Numbered from the stretch's first letter, positions 13,401-27,246 are shown. The stretch: 64,000 nucleotides of DNA from Penelope pileata (GCA_013396635.1 WBMW01003829.1:650212-714211); one strand, 5' to 3'. Translations and numbers: made by a program. The notes: generated by a model from the sequence alone, not told the origin.

Positions 13401-15799
13401 AACTCTCCAAGTCAAAATGACAGAAACGATTGTTTACTTGAATGTAAAACTGTCATTTCGTTGGCAGCCTGGTCATGGATGTTTTCAGTGATTTGATGGT
13501 TAGGGCTGGAAATAGTAAGGCCTGCAAAACTCTTACTCCTCCTTTGAGCAATCTGCCATATCACTTGTATCCGTAATCCGGAACAGTGCCAGAATCAAGT
13601 TTATAATACACATCCTCAAGTAGTTTGAACAGGGTTTGAGTTCTTATTTACTGGAAGATAAGTGCTTCTTGAGTATCTACAAACTCGGAATGGATGTGGA
13701 GCACAGATTTAATGCACCCTTGCACTGACACTAATGATCTTGTTGAACTGCTGGGCGTCAGCATAGCTCAAATGCTTGCTTGCTGCTTTTCTGTGCTCTC
13801 CCTACAGCACAGCAAATGTCAGTCATTATTCCCATGTTATTTTAAATACCATTGTAAGGCCAACTGTTTTAAAATGCCAGTTCTACTTAAAGATACCGTA
13901 GTTATGTTAACTCCAGAAGGAATTTTAAGGAAGTAAATAACTTGTGGGCTCAATAAGAGTGTAAATAAACCATTTCCTTCTTCAGCAACCAAAATCTTGT
14001 TCATCCCTGTGCGTTTGCAAGGAAACATCAATGCTTGCAATACGCTTTTCGTACCTTCATTAAGATGTGTTTAATTATGTATAGATGTATAATAATTTAT
14101 AATGGGGAGATCAAATCCTCAAGATTTTGTGTACGTTACTTTGAAGACTTCCATTCTAACTTTTTAGTGATAAAACTCCTTGAGGGGGAAAAAAAGCAAG
14201 CTAATAACAATCCTGAGCCTCCTTATTTGGGCTGGCCTAGTCATCTGCCTTGCTTCACGTGGTGTATCAACAGGGTGTTGCTTGAGTATCTCCAGGTCCT
14301 GGCATTCCTTGAAGGACCAGGTCTTATTCTGCACAGAACACATGATGTTACCCAGCTCCCTGAGTTACTTTCCACCACCCTTTGACATGGCCAAAACAGA
14401 TGTGGCCTCTTCCACTGTTCCCTGCTGCATTGGGTGATTTCATGTGGAATCACATTTAGGAGAGAGTGCTTTTAGTGAAGAAATGCAGGTAGGAAAGGCA
14501 GCTTTCTTTGGGAAACTCCAGGGAAATGCTGGTTAGGTCAGAAGGAGATGCCCATTTCTCCTCAGAAGAGATGAAAGACCATGTTTCTTTGACCAGGAAA
14601 TGGTGTGTTTTGCAAACTGTTGTCAGTTGGAGCAGCATCAGCAAAAGGCACATGGGGAATGATGTTAGTATTTCTTTTGTCATTACACACTGGGGTTCTT
14701 CCACTTCCCTCTCAATTAGTAGCTGCATGCTTTTGGCAGAATAAAACAACTTTATTGTCATGAATATTCAGGACTAAAAATGTAGCCTTCCTTATGCTGC
14801 TATGTACAGGGGTCCAGAGCTCAGCAGTTCCCGCTGTCACTTCAGTAAGGCAAGCTATCCTTCCTAGTAGTGTCTGTTCATATTCATTCTGTGTTTGCAT
14901 CGTTCTGAGAAGTGCAGTCTTAGCCCTGCTGAGCTCTATCCTTGAACTAGAATAAAATGCTGTTTCCAGAATGTCTACTGTACTTGCAAGATTTGACATC
15001 ACACGAAAAAGAAGTTGGCATGCACTAACTTTGATTAATATTAATACTTATTTTCACACCAATTATGTGACATACATTTTGTAGTATACAGTGTATAAAT
15101 GGTTTTATGCATTGAAATGTGTTCCTCCTGTTGTGCTTCTTGATGCTGACAGCTTGAAGGATCGTTTCATGGCATTATGTAAATCACTTATCTGTATGGA
15201 TTATCTGGAGAGGACGCGCTCTGTTGTTCAGGTGGTGTGTATAAGGGTCTTAAGGAGAACTTCTTACAAGTTGAAAAATTAATTTATGTTGACAGCCTAG
15301 ACTACAGCTTTACCTTTCTATGTGTTACTTTGCACACAAAGTTGCAATTATAGAAAACAGAGCCAATCAGTCAACTGAGCCAACGAGTATTATACAACTA
15401 AGAAAAGCTGAACTGTTCAATCAAAAGTTTTAAAATTATTTGCCATCAGCGTGCAACCTGTTGTCTGTGAGGCTGGGTGTGACACATTTCAGAAGATACC
15501 AGCAGCTAGTGATCATCAGGGATGAATTTGAAGAATACTTCTGAAATGTGGCTGAGTAAGGTACTGTGGAAGGCACTTGTTAGTTTGTGGCATTTCTGAT
15601 TAGAAATATTGAACATTTTTGTTCTCTTACAGACTCAGCGCGTGAGCTTTTTCTCTGATATCCATGTTCCAGTTAGTGCTGTTGTCTCTGTAACATGGAA
15701 AAGCATTGTAATAAGGGAGCTAGATTTCAGTCTTCCCACTTCCTACTGCCTGATGCGTGTTACTTATTTAGATGTAATAAAATTCTCATTCTGTGTATC
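10495..15799. other. Non-coding stretch, no gene recognised
   Basis: The sequence is unique and AT-leaning. It holds an interrupted T tract (10674-10696), a short (TG)n at about 12276-12287 and an A10 run at 13313-13322. Several AATAAA strings are present (for example near 14740 and 14951), as expected by chance. No coding block, RNA gene or transposon is recognised. Around 15300-15450 there is a CCAAT string inside AT-rich sequence, with no other promoter hallmark. Confidence 0.7.
10674..10696. repeat. T12-C-T10 homopolymer tract
   Basis: Two T runs are separated by one C. On the minus strand this would be an A tract, but the minus-strand sequence leading into it shows no recognisable transcript or LINE 3' end. 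CR1 does not carry poly(A) tails, so this is best called a simple repeat. Confidence 0.85.
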
Positions 15800-16080
15800 T
15801 CGGGATTAGTATATTAACCATTAATCTAGAAACACAGTTGGGACATTAATTGCTAGCTGTGATGACAATGTTAGATATCTAACTCTTTTAGGTGCATTAA
15901 ATTCATGCAGCATTATTCTGATGGGGCAAGAAAGACATTTTTCCTTTCTATGTTACTGACACTATGGCTGCAAGCACAGTGTAAAATCACTCTTTTGCAA
16001 ACTACACTATAGCCTTTGAATTTGCATCTTGTACATGCAAGGCTTTATTGTATGCTTACTGTGTAACATGTTGATTTGTC
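15800..16080. promoter_or_regulatory. Candidate conserved enhancer-like element
   Basis: This is a repeat-free AT-rich stretch with several homeodomain-type TAAT/ATTA cores (near 15814-15822 and in CATTAATTGCTAGC near 15855) and a perfect octamer ATTTGCAT at 16020-16027. This dense, unbroken texture is typical of vertebrate conserved non-coding elements, but conservation cannot be seen from one sequence. The assignment is inference only. Confidence 0.25.
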
Positions 16081-19000
16081 AATGACATTCTTATTGGACA
16101 TCCTGTGACATTTGAAAAAAACAAAAACAAAAAAAACCAGCCCTGTTTTCAGTTCAGTGTTAGGGACCTTGTAAGTGTTCGGTTCACGGTTGCTTCAGAC
16201 ACAAGAAGGTTAAGGCCAGAATTGATCTGTGAGAAGTTAACTTTGAATAATTGTTTATTATTGTTAAAACTGCCTTTTATATCTGAAAAACACAATGAAG
16301 GCTGTATTTATTGGAACGAACAGCCTGGCTGCCGTGCAGGCAGAAGACAGATTGTAAAGGTGTGTGTGATATTGTAGTTAAGCCCTGGAGAGTGAACGGT
16401 CCGATCAGGGTTACATCCAGTTGTCTGGGGGCTGTAATGAGAAGGCTCAGGTTTGCTTTCATCCCTCGAGCTAGCTGGGAAATCTCTGCACTGCGTTTTG
16501 AAATTAGGGATTGTGCTGTCATGTGAGGATTGTAAATAAAGCAATAAAGAAGAATGCATGTGATCTCTGCCTTACTTTGGCACACTTAGTGCAGCATTTG
16601 ATGTATCTCATGTATTTACATTGTGAAATTAAATATTTCATCTGTTACATTTGAGTGAAAATAAACAGAACCTAAAACAAGGAAAAAGGTGTGAAAAGTA
16701 AATACTTGGGGAAAAATATTGCTCTGTACTTATAGTACTTTAATAGGTAAGAACTAATGCTTGCAATATTTTTTTTTAATTTCTGTTTACTCATATGAAG
16801 AGTGAATTAGCACAATGCTAGTTCTTAGAAATTCCACTACAGCACATGGACTTGTACTTGGCTAAAAAATATGAACATTTTGGGGTAGAGCTCCTTGATG
16901 GCAGTCCTGCTGTGACCAGCAGACTCGCATTGTGCTCAGTGCTGCCTCATGACTTAATGAAATACAGGATTTTCCATGCTCTCAACTGGATTTAGCCTGT
17001 AGCTGCGAATGTCCTGTAGCACAGGAGTAATGGCTTTTAGAAATGCAACTGCCAGTCAAATCTCATCTCTGCTGTGACTTGTGGAGGCACCATTAGGAGG
17101 GTTTGGTACCACAGCCTTGGTTTAGTGGGTCACTGAAGGGAGGAGGGCAGCGATATCTTCTGAACCCTGTGGTTTCAACCACCCTCTGCTTTTTGCTGGT
17201 GGTGTCAGCATCCCTCAGTGATTGCAGTGAGTGGCGGAGCTCTGGGACCTCCTCTTAGCTGGCTCAGCTTCTGCTCCAGGGCTGGCCCTGCTGGGCTGTG
17301 CAGCTTCTCTTGGAAGTCAGGGCAGAGGAGCTTGAATTCCTTGCTGTTAACTCTGGGGGAACTGATATCTTTATACAAATAGGGAGCTCTGAAGAAGTCT
17401 GGACGTGTGTGCTCTTCACAAGAGTTGCTGTTTTAACTTGAGATTCGAAGTTTTGGGAGTTATAACTCTCAAACAAGTTCCTTTCCTCCATGCAATATGG
17501 TTGATGCATTGAGCAACACTGAGTTAACATGTTTATGTATGGTGTTGTAAAAGGAGAACCGTTGCCCATGTATTGCAGAGAAGAACATTACACTTGGATA
17601 GAATTTGACTTTTATTTTTTTTATTTCTTTTAGCATGAGGAAGCCAGCGCTTAATGCTTTTCATTATCAAAGTTGGTGACTTCTTTTGCTAATGGTTACC
17701 TCTCCTTTTAAAACTCTGTATGGGGAAGCTGCTGGTTTTCATCCTTGCTCTCTTCTGCTTTTCATCGCCTTCACCAAATAGTGAGGCTGCTCTGGGGTCC
17801 CAGCATCCCACTTGGTGTCCTGTTGTATCAGGCAAAAAATGCGTTGGTTACCTTTAGGCACCCTGCAAGGCCCTGTCTGAACATATGGTGCACGATGGGA
17901 TTGCGATGCACACAGCTGTCAGAGCTGGCTCTGCACTGCCCAGTTGCAGCGGGCTGAATGTCGTGAGTCCTGTGGGAATGTCTCTTAGAAAAGCTGTGTG
18001 GAGAGAAACTGAGGTTAACAAGTGTAACTTCTTGTTTGTAACTTCATCAAGTACAATGCAGGGCTGGAGCAGGTGTGAATGCCATAAGAAGTAAAACGTG
18101 TGCGATATGTAAGCTCTAAGTTCAGGGCAAAAGTTGCCCAGCTTGCTTATTTTTGAAGAAAATTCTCTGAGGTTTGAACTGATGGCATTTGGTAGAAATG
18201 AGACCAGGGTCCACTTTAAAAAGCATCCTCCATGCAAACAAGGCTGACGTCTTGCTGACAGTCTCCACAGATACAGAAGTAGAGCATTTCTGCCCCGCTC
18301 AGACCTGCTCAGGCTTACAGCTGTTGGTGGGGATTTAAAGATGTGCTCTAATAAACACTTTAAATTTAACCTATAGCAGGTAAACACTTTATTTTTCCAA
18401 TTATAGGAAAACTATGGGAGTAGATTTTTTTTTTCCTGCTACGAACATTCATGTACAACTGAATGCAGTGACTCTCCTTGGGATAGCCGGAAGCTGACAA
18501 AAACCCTGATAGTGTTCCTGCTGCTGCTGCCGAGACGGGAAAAAATAATTCTGAACTTGGCAGCTTGAGCCATTCAGCTGCCAAGTGCATTTTACATGCG
18601 GCTCTGGGTATTAGCCTCACTGCAGAGGAGGATCAAGGAAAGGAGGTGCAAAGGGATCAAATGCGTTTATAGTTCGTTCTTGTCTTCTGCTACGGGTGAT
18701 GTTAAATAACTTACACTCAGTGTCAAAGTGGTGTTTGCTGTGGCATTGCTAACAACAATAAAAAAGAAGACAGATTGGTTTCTAGAGGAACACTGCCTGC
18801 TCTCTTGCATCTGGGGATTTGCGGTGAGATACAGTAAGAGCTACGAAGATTTGAAGGTGAGAGGATAATAAATTAAAAAAAAATGTACCCACCCTGGCGT
18901 TAACACAACGTATTAGCAGAAGCATAAGCACTCCAAGTCATAGGACTCTTATCCTGAGGTTTCTCCTTTAACACTGAAAATAATGTATTAACCTTTTGTG

Positions 19001-22000
19001 TTACTGCTTTTAGCGTATGCTATGGGCGTACAACAGCATGTGTTCAAGAAACAAAATGAAGTAAGGATCCTGAGATTACATGGATATGACTGTCAGGTTT
19101 TTAAGCAAGCCATTTATACAGCTAGAAAAGCATCGGACTTCCCTGGCAGTGCTGGTGGGGCATTCAGCAGTGAGTGGGCACGGACTTGTCCTGGTTGCTT
19201 TAGGTGTGGCCTACAGGGGCCTTGAGTTTCAGCTGTGTGTTTGTTGCTTTCACAAGTCAGCTCTGTTGAGCTGGCTTTCTGCTGCTAGGCTCTCCAATAT
19301 CTCGTGAAGCCCTTCGTAGGGAGCTTCTGGAAAACAATGCGACTCTTGGTGGTGAACTTCATAAACATGTATAGGTAGTATCATCTTTTGCCAGTGAGAT
19401 GTCATGTTTAACTGTAGAACTGTCTGCCCGTTCTCCTGAGCAAACATGTATGATTATCCTCAGAAGCCATGTGCTCCTTAAGCTTGGAAATAAATAGCTG
19501 CTCACACCTGCGAGCTGTGCAGCCCCTGCCTGGCAGCTGTTGGTGCTTCTGGGCACCTGCGGGCTGCCTGCCTGCACCTGAGGAAGTCACTCCAGGTTCT
19601 CTCTTCTTAGTGAGTTTGGGTTGCTTTCCTTTTAAAGAATGGAACATATGCTATTACTAAGAAATCGTGTGTGTACGTTTTCAGATCTTGGAATGGATAA
19701 TTTCTTCAAATTAGCGTTAATGAACGAAGTGTACTTAACATCTGAACTTCAGGCTGCGTTGGCTGTGTAGGGTCTGTGTTCTGTAGCTGTTCTCTGTTAA
19801 TGATGCAGCTTCTGCTACAATGGGGGTTTCAGTTCAGAGATTAGCACTTGCTAATTTGTACCTTATTTCTGAGAATATTCAGTAATATCACTGGAATTCA
19901 AGATTTCAATTTACTTTCCAACTAGATAAATTGTTCTCCTGAAGTGCTCATGGAAAAGACAAAGAAGGCAAGCCCAGCCTGTTGCTCTGTGTTTGAGAAG
20001 ACTGAAGTGCTGTATTCCTATCACCTGTGCAGATGAGCACTTGAAATGAGTTAGAATTAAATTATATAGCACTGAGTTTCAGACTATTTCTGAGAAATTG
20101 CTCTTGTTGTAAACACTAGAATCCTGTGGCTGAGTTCTCTGCTGACTCTGGAGTGTGTCTGCTTGGTGTTTGATGAGTTGATATAAGAAGACTTAAAGAT
20201 CTTGGTTAGCTGGTGCTGAGCCTGAGCTAACCAGCCTGCCCCAGAGATGTTTTCCTGGCCTGGGTACAGTGCTAACATAAGCACAGGGCATGGACAGCTT
20301 CTTGGAAATTCAGGGGAACTGTTGGTTGCAGCCCCACTGCTCTGCTCTCTTGGGAGGGAGAGAGGAGCCTGAGAGCCTCTGCCCTGACACCTGCCCCAGC
20401 AGATGCCATGCAGCAGGACAGCCCATGGGAGCAGGAGAGCTTGTGAGAAAGCAGCCTGCTCCTCGTGGCTTAGAAATTGGTGAAAACATGCTGTCTTGGA
20501 AAGGATTTTCAGGCAGTAACTATAGCAGAGCTGTTTATTGGAACTTAATGTTATATTCTGAAAGACCTTACATGACTCACTTTAGAAATTTCTTCAGATA
20601 ATGGCATTACGTAAGGGTGGTAGGAAACTAGATAGACTTTGAATAGAGCTTCATCCAATCATGGCTCAACTATATGCAAATTTCCAAGTTATTTTTAATG
20701 TTTTTTTCTTCTTGGCTGTTGTTCTTATGAAATGTTTATGGTTACATCAGTTTCCGTTGTATACTTGGTGACTGATCCTTATGATGCTGGAACATGAAGG
20801 CAGGGTAGTTTCCTTGGTTTTAAGGAGGACAGCCTGCCACATGTGTTATGTATCTGTATGGTGATGGGAATTATTTGCATAGTTTTCTTTTAATATGAAG
20901 CTCCCAAGAAATCCTAGTTAATCTCCAACAAAAACATTTGTCTGTACTCATACTATGCGAGGCTTTACTGTTGTGACTTTAAAATGTGCTTATGCTGTGA
21001 CTGGCTGATTTATGCTTCTTTTCAAGGATTCTGCATGTATTTTGCGTCCTGTTTCCATCACCTTCAAGCACTCTGCAAGACTGCAGAGCAGGTCATAAAA
21101 ACCTGAGTTGACCCTGTGAATTTTATTGTGTAGAAGTCTGTCATATACTTGCTGGCCACAGTAACAGTAATATTATTCACGTGAAGTTCTTAAGTTTTAC
21201 AGATGAAAGCAGCTTTCCGAAGTAGAACATTTCTCTCTTATGGTCAGGATATAGGAAGGGCAATTCAAACTTACATGAGAAAGTTCTACTGCTAGGAAGC
21301 CCTCGGTGGCTGAAGTGAACCTTCCAGCATCCAGTTGCTGACCGTCTGTTAAGCCTTTTCCCATCTGCACTTTGTTTAAATAACAATAATTAAAATGTCC
21401 GAGTATGTGCATAATATTCTCCAAGGGAAAAAAAAAATAGTAGCTCGAGGCAAGATCTAGACAGTTTTAATGCTATGGAGAGATGTACGAGCTGACACTG
21501 GCCATGAGGCACTTCTTGAATACAAGAAATCCAGGGTGAGACACAATCTAGAGTGAGTAGAGGACAAGTGCTGGTTGTACCAAATGGCTTTTGGCAGGCT
21601 GGACAGTTTTCCTCTAGTCTCTTGATGCCTAGAAAGGGAAAGAAAATAAAGGCAGTGTCAGGAACGGGCTGCAGCATATGAAGAGCAGTGGAGCGACTGG
21701 GTGTCATCTGTGATAGTGATACACATCCAGAGCTTGTTTATTTATAGCTTGCATGTCTCATGTTTTGAAATAGAAGAGCTGTTTGGTCACAGTCCTGCAG
21801 TAGCACATTCTTGCTAAGTTTGAATAACTTAGTGTTTTGAAATTTTATTTTAGTCTTTGTTACTAGTAGTGGTTTGTAACAGTTTATTAATTTGTTTCTT
21901 TTAAGGTGTGTTTATCTTGAGAGTGACAAACACACGCAGTTTCTAAATCCTATCATTTCTGAACAGAGCTGTCATCTGAGTTCTCTGGCCTAAACTTGAC

Positions 22001-22832
22001 ATGTGCTTTCATGTTGGCAAAGGGAACGTTTTTGGACTGTGTTCAAGGTCTCAAGATTTTCCCTTATCTGGATGTCCACTTGCCTGTGTTTGTTCCCCTT
22101 TGGCTTTCATTTTTCAACAACACTGCAGAGAAAGAGCTTACTGGCATCAATGCTGAAGGAAACAGCAACTTGTGAGTGACAGATATTCAGCAAGCTCCCT
22201 CTGACCGAGCGAGCACAACTATTCACATCTCGAGTTTAATTCCCAGAACTTGTCTCCTTCATTTGGAGAACAAGGACGCTTTCATGGCCATGTGGCTGAT
22301 TAAGCCTAACCAGGGCTCCACCAACTCGGAGATGTAGGCAGCCATCAGTTGCCAACTGAGCTGGAACAGATCGTTAGCCAGCTCTCTGTTGATTTGATTA
22401 ATAACCCGGATCGGTTGTTTTTAAGCATACTGCTGCCAAAGCGTGCTAAACAACAAAAACAGGAAACGTGTGTGTCTCGAACCTCTTTGCTACTGTTGTC
22501 ACCAGACATAATGGGATGGAGGCTTTGCTGTGCACGGGCTGAGCAGTGTGGAGAAGAAAAGGATATTTAGGGACTGATTATGCCTCTGCCCCACCCAGGC
22601 CCTGGGCTGCTCTAAGATACGGGAGTTGGCAGTGATCAGTGAGGAACCACCTGCTTCCTTGAGATTGCTGAGATGTCTTAGCTTTGCTCTCTGTCTCGAC
22701 TTATGTTTCCTGCTCTTGAATTTGGGGCCGTGAAGAGAACGTGGCTGTAGGAAAAGGAATTTGAATTCCTCCCGGAGCATCATGGGGCTGCGTACCAGAT
22801 CTGCAGGGCAGCAGGGCTTCCTCCTCCTGCTG
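16081..22832. other. Non-coding stretch, no gene recognised
   Basis: The sequence is unique. There is an A-rich tract at about 16114-16137 and a poly-pyrimidine stretch ending in TTTAG at about 17610-17632. The latter resembles a 3' splice site but has no coding block behind it. A minus-strand open frame of 177 codons (17854-18387) has no recognisable domain. The rest shows no transposon or RNA gene. Confidence 0.7.
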
Positions 22833-22852
22833 CTGTGCCACCAGGGGGTGGA
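22833..22852 (+). promoter_or_regulatory. CTCF-like binding motif
   Basis: The core CCACCAGGGGGTGG at 22838-22851, preceded by TGTG, matches the well-known vertebrate CTCF core (CCASYAGRKGGCRS) at every position except T in place of the C after the G run. The motif points along the plus strand. It sits in a GC-richer patch (about 22780-22870) in otherwise AT-leaning DNA. If bound, it could act as a loop anchor or insulator. The motif match is seen directly; occupancy is not. Confidence 0.5.
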
Positions 22853-23736
22853 AGGGGAGGAGCACACGACAGAGAAGGTCTTGTTATGGCAGGTACTGGC
22901 AACAAGTGGTGGAGGGCAGGAGGAAATCAAGCTTGTGGAGTGGAAAAACTCCCTCCAGTTTGGTGATTGCATTAGGAAGTTTGTCCCAGCTCTTGTGCAG
23001 GGGAGTCTCTTGTGAAACATGCCAGTGTTCCCAAAAAAACTGGAGGAGTCTGAGTGTTTGCCCTTTTTTGAAGCTGTTTGTCACCAGTGTGTGTTCAGTG
23101 TTTGCCAAAGACTACTTCTACTTTGTTTCAAGTAGCAAAGGCTGAAGTTACTGATGCCCATAGATACATCTTTCAGATAGCTTTTCTAAGGGTGATAGGA
23201 CAGAAATGAGTTAAGTGTGGGAGAACATTATGGTCCCGTGGCTGAATGTTGTGCTAATGACCAGTGGTATTTATTTCCAGTGTAAGTTGATGATGCTGAG
23301 ACTGGGAGGCAGAGGATATAGAAAGTCCTTCTTCTGTCTCTTGTGATTTTTCTCATTTTCATCTGTGTTGAATATTATGACCAGCTTTTACGAAACACTT
23401 TGTATTGAAGAACAGTACTAAATATGTCAGTAACAAGCCATTTCTAAGGCTATTGCAAATTAAATCTGAGGAAGTTTAAAATGCTTTCTGTGTCTCTATT
23501 AAACATACTCAGTAGAAGAATAGACTATTCTTAGGTAACCATTTGAAGGTAGAACAAATGCAAGTATGCCTGCTTATAAGCTAGGACCTGTTATTAATGA
23601 ACTAGCTTGTCTGTAGAAGGACTTATTTCTCCTTTTCAGGTTTTAATTTAATGTTTACTTCTATTAAGTTTTAAGAGCCTTATTGGTACACATTTTCCCC
23701 CCTTGTTTTCTTTGTATAAACTGGCAGTTTAGCTTT
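22853..23736. other. Non-coding stretch, no gene recognised
   Basis: This is unique sequence between the CTCF-like motif and the CR1 tail. The open frames overlapping 22761-23020 on both strands are short and lack any recognised domain. Nothing else of note is visible. Confidence 0.7.
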
Positions 23737-23829
23737 CCTGTGTAACCTCCTGGAGGGAACAGCTTTAGCAGGGGGTTGGACTGGATGATCTCCAGTGGTC
23801 CCTTCTAACCCCTGCCATTCTGCGACTGT
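23737..23829 (+). mobile_element. CR1 3'-end fragment
   Basis: This is a severely 5'-truncated CR1 tail in sense orientation. The string GGGGGTTGGACTGGATGATC, followed by TCCAGTGGTCCCTTC and then CCATTCTGCGACTG, is the hallmark 3' end of avian CR1 copies. The normal terminal ATTCTGTGATTCT-type repeat has decayed. Only about 90 bp remain, which fits the usual heavy 5' truncation of this family. No coding capacity remains. Confidence 0.93.
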
Positions 23830-26800
23830 TAGTTCACTCATCTCGGATTCACACAGCTTAAATTGATGAACCTTTCTCAGTGTTTCTGTAGGAACCAAGA
23901 GCAACCAGGCAATAAAGCAAATTGTTCTGCAGGGTCAGGTAGAGAAGACTTTCTTCCCCCTCCCAGGACTCCCAATGCATGTACTTGCAATTCTCCTGGT
24001 AGATGTTTTACAGCTGTGTAAATGCTCAGTTATGTGCTGCTGCTTATCTAGCATGCTTTCTTCATTTCTAAAACTACTGTGCTGATCTTAATTTCTTGTA
24101 TAATGTCTCCCCTACCAACTCAAACAACTCTTTCCCTTAAGTTTGTGTTCTTAATTGCAGCTTCAGATCAACTCTCCCTTTTAATGTAACACTTCTTTCC
24201 TTTTGATCTTGAGTCCTGCTTCAGAGGTGTTGTAATGGAGCATGTATCTGCCACCTCCTAAACCTTCAGCCTGGAAAACAGCTGTTAAGCTGAAATTGCC
24301 CCCTGTGTTTAATTCATTGAGCCAGGAAGGTCTAAAGAAAAGAATGTGTGAACGACCAATTTTGTTTTTATGGTTAGTTTGGGTGTTAGAATCTTCTTAA
24401 GTCAGCTAGTTTTACTTCACTTGATGTAAGTGCTGCTAACATCTCTCAGACTCCAGAGGATGCTTGTCAGAGCTCTTAAAATAGCCCACTGATCCACCCA
24501 ATAGCTTATTTTTGAATGTGGCTGTTATGGGAAAAATCAGAGAAAATGCAGACTTGTGTGGTGCACCTGATGATGTGCTGTTGTGCCCCAGTTCTGGGTG
24601 ACGCATTGAACTACAAGATTGTGTTTGTCGCAGTGTGGGTGGGTCTGGTCCTGTTCTGCTGAGAGCTGGTTGTGTGGTATCAGCTGTGTCTGCCTTGTGT
24701 AAGTGTGACAGTGAGCTGAGTGCCTTGGTGCCACCAGGTCATCTCCAAGAAGCCCGAGAGTGCCCCTAAAACATGTCAAGTTCTGGTGCAGCTGGAGACT
24801 GACAGAAGTGTGTGTTGTAATAAGGCACTATAGCGCATATATTTATATATATATATATATATAGCATACAAAATCAGTTGTGAGGAGAAGTTGCTTTTAC
24901 AGCTCTATTGGAGACCTCTCCACCTCGAGTGTGATGGTGTCCCCAGACCTTCTGTGCAAATGGGAAAGAGGGAAAGGATTCAAGTGAAATGTAGAATGGG
25001 CTGGGAAAAATGCAAGCGGTACTTTTGGTCTTGGAGATAGTTTCAGTACTTGTTCTGGATGTCTTCCTCCCTTCTTTCTCTGTCAGCAGGAATTACAAAA
25101 CATAGTATTGACAGGCCCAGTACTCTTAAGATAACACATGTCAAATGGTCCTTTCAAACTTACTTAACTGCCTTGTCTTTGCCTCTGTGCTGTTAGCTAA
25201 TGATTTAACCACTATTAATTGACTTTCCTGAATTAGTTTGTGTGCAAGGCTGGAGGTCTTATTATAGCTGGAAACGTGCCTTGTGTTGTTAGATTTGGAA
25301 CGTGCTCTCTGCTGAATAAGAAGGCACTGCCTTAAAGCAAAGCTGTGAAGGACCTCACACTTGGTAAACTAGCTACCACGTGGATGTTGTTAATCGTTTC
25401 TTAAAGAAAGAGGTGAGGGTTTTTACAGTCCTTTCATCAAACTCACTGTGAACTTTCACAGCAAAAATATTCTGTTTCCTCTGAAGCTGGATGAGGTTTT
25501 TCCACAGAGGAACTCGCTTTAGTATTTAGTGATTTCTTTACAGTAGCGAGTAGACCTGTGCCATTTGATGGGGTGGATTTTCATTTAATCAGATTAATAT
25601 ATTTTTTTTAAACTATAGCTTCCTTAAAGGGTTTTTGTATGAATGGTCGCATGGGAAAACCAATATGAGCTAATAGTTAAAGCAGCTTGTTGTACTGCAT
25701 CAAAACTTTGTATGGATGCTTTTCTTCAGCATTAAAGTGGCCTAATTTGATTTAGTTCACTTCGCTTCCAAACTTAAGTAACAAAATCATATTAAAGTCA
25801 CTTTAATTTTGAAGGAAAGCGTCCGCATAGAGTTTAACTTGTCTTTTTTAGGTCATATGTTAAACTAATGCCAGTTGTCTTCCCTGAGCATCCCCCAAGT
25901 TGTGCCCTGAGAGCTGTAGACCCTGGCTGAGAGCTTCCATTGACTTCAGTGACAGTCTTGTTCTAAATAAAGGTGGCAGTCTGTGGCCCAACTATGTAAT
26001 GTATCACTAAAACACAAATGTGTCACTATTTCTATGCTGTATATACACTTGGTATGCCCTCATTTGATTTAATACTGAGTTAATGAAGCTCTAAGAAAAT
26101 GCTTTCAAGTAGTTTGTTACAATGGTTTGCTTCATCGTTACGCATGTGCTGAAGGAGTTAAACTCTGATCAGTGCAGGCATTGGTTACTTGGTGTCATTT
26201 GGGCCAGAGATCACCCCTGCCAAGGGTGCTTTGTGGTGTGGGGGTGCAGCTGTGGAGGGTGTTCAGGAAAGGTCCTTGTATGTCTTTCTTGACTGCACAG
26301 TATATTTTGTAAAGCATCAGCTGATGTCTCGGCATCTGGAGAGCAAGGAGAAGTTGAAAGCATAAGATGCATGCACTTAAGTGCTTTCATAAAAGTCTTC
26401 TATATTGGTAGGTGACTGTGATTCAGTGTGAGAGGACTTCTGAAGTGTCGTGGTGCTGAAGTCTCAGGAATGTGTTGCAAAGAACAAGCACAGGTTTGTT
26501 TGAGAAGCTGTGTGCAAGTGTTAAATTTTCTCTTTTCCTGTTTTTACCAAAGGCTGAAGGTAGTGCTTAACAAAGTTAAAAGACTCACATTGACCTCAGT
26601 GGTGTTTTTGAAGTAGACCTCAAACCTCAAGTAAAATCCTTATGTTTTGATATTCCTTTCAGGACGCTCCAGAAAGAAATAGCTTGAGAATATCTTGGCA
26701 GATAGAAATATTACAAGCACATGAATGAAGCCTCCAAAGCATCCTGCTCCAGTGGAGCTGGAGCTCTGCTAGCAAGTGGAAATGAAAGGAGATGCATGCC

Positions 26801-27246
26801 ATGCTGTGCACACCCTGCTCCCGACCCGTTCTGACAGCTGCTTTCCTCTGTCTGCTGCGGGTTTTTGTTGTTGGTTGGTTTTGGTTTTGCATCCTCATAT
26901 TCTACGGCACACCACTTCAAGGTAAAGCTGTGTTGCAAACAGTTGTTAAAGGAGGGGAAGGAAGCTAAATTCCCGGGTTCAAAATGTTCACAGGAATGTT
27001 GGCTTTGAATTTGACACCGTACGGCTGTGGAAGCCAGCATTTCCAAGGCATCAGTAGTATTGGGGCACGAGCTACTTCTGTTTCAAGAGCTCAGTGCACT
27101 TCTGTTAACTCTGTGAGCATATGAGGGAAACACTGATAAAAGAATCAGTGAACTCAGGCTGCAATTTACAGTCTGGCAGTCTGAAAAACTCTGTGGCAGG
27201 GAGGGCTCGTGCCTTACTTTATTGGTTAATGTGTTATGGGTGTGTC
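23830..27246. other. Non-coding stretch, no gene recognised
   Basis: The sequence is unique apart from the (TA)10 microsatellite and two short copies of a possible ancient repeat tail (about 25936-25960 and 26583-26612). A 12-bp perfect palindrome, CATCAGCTGATG, lies at 26315-26326 with a central CAGCTG E-box. No coding block is recognised. Confidence 0.7.
24844..24863. repeat. (TA)10 microsatellite
   Basis: Ten uninterrupted TA units follow a short imperfect lead-in at 24837-24843. The locus is likely to be length-polymorphic. Confidence 0.93.

Noticed and set aside
17854..18387. 177-codon minus-strand open frame
   Set aside because: There is no recognisable domain and the overlapping plus-strand frames are also open, so it is consistent with chance.
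22761..23015. Short open frame with a Leu-rich, signal-peptide-like start
   Set aside because: The Leu run comes from a CTCCTCCTGCTGCTG string. The rest resembles no known secreted protein, and the antisense frame is open as well.
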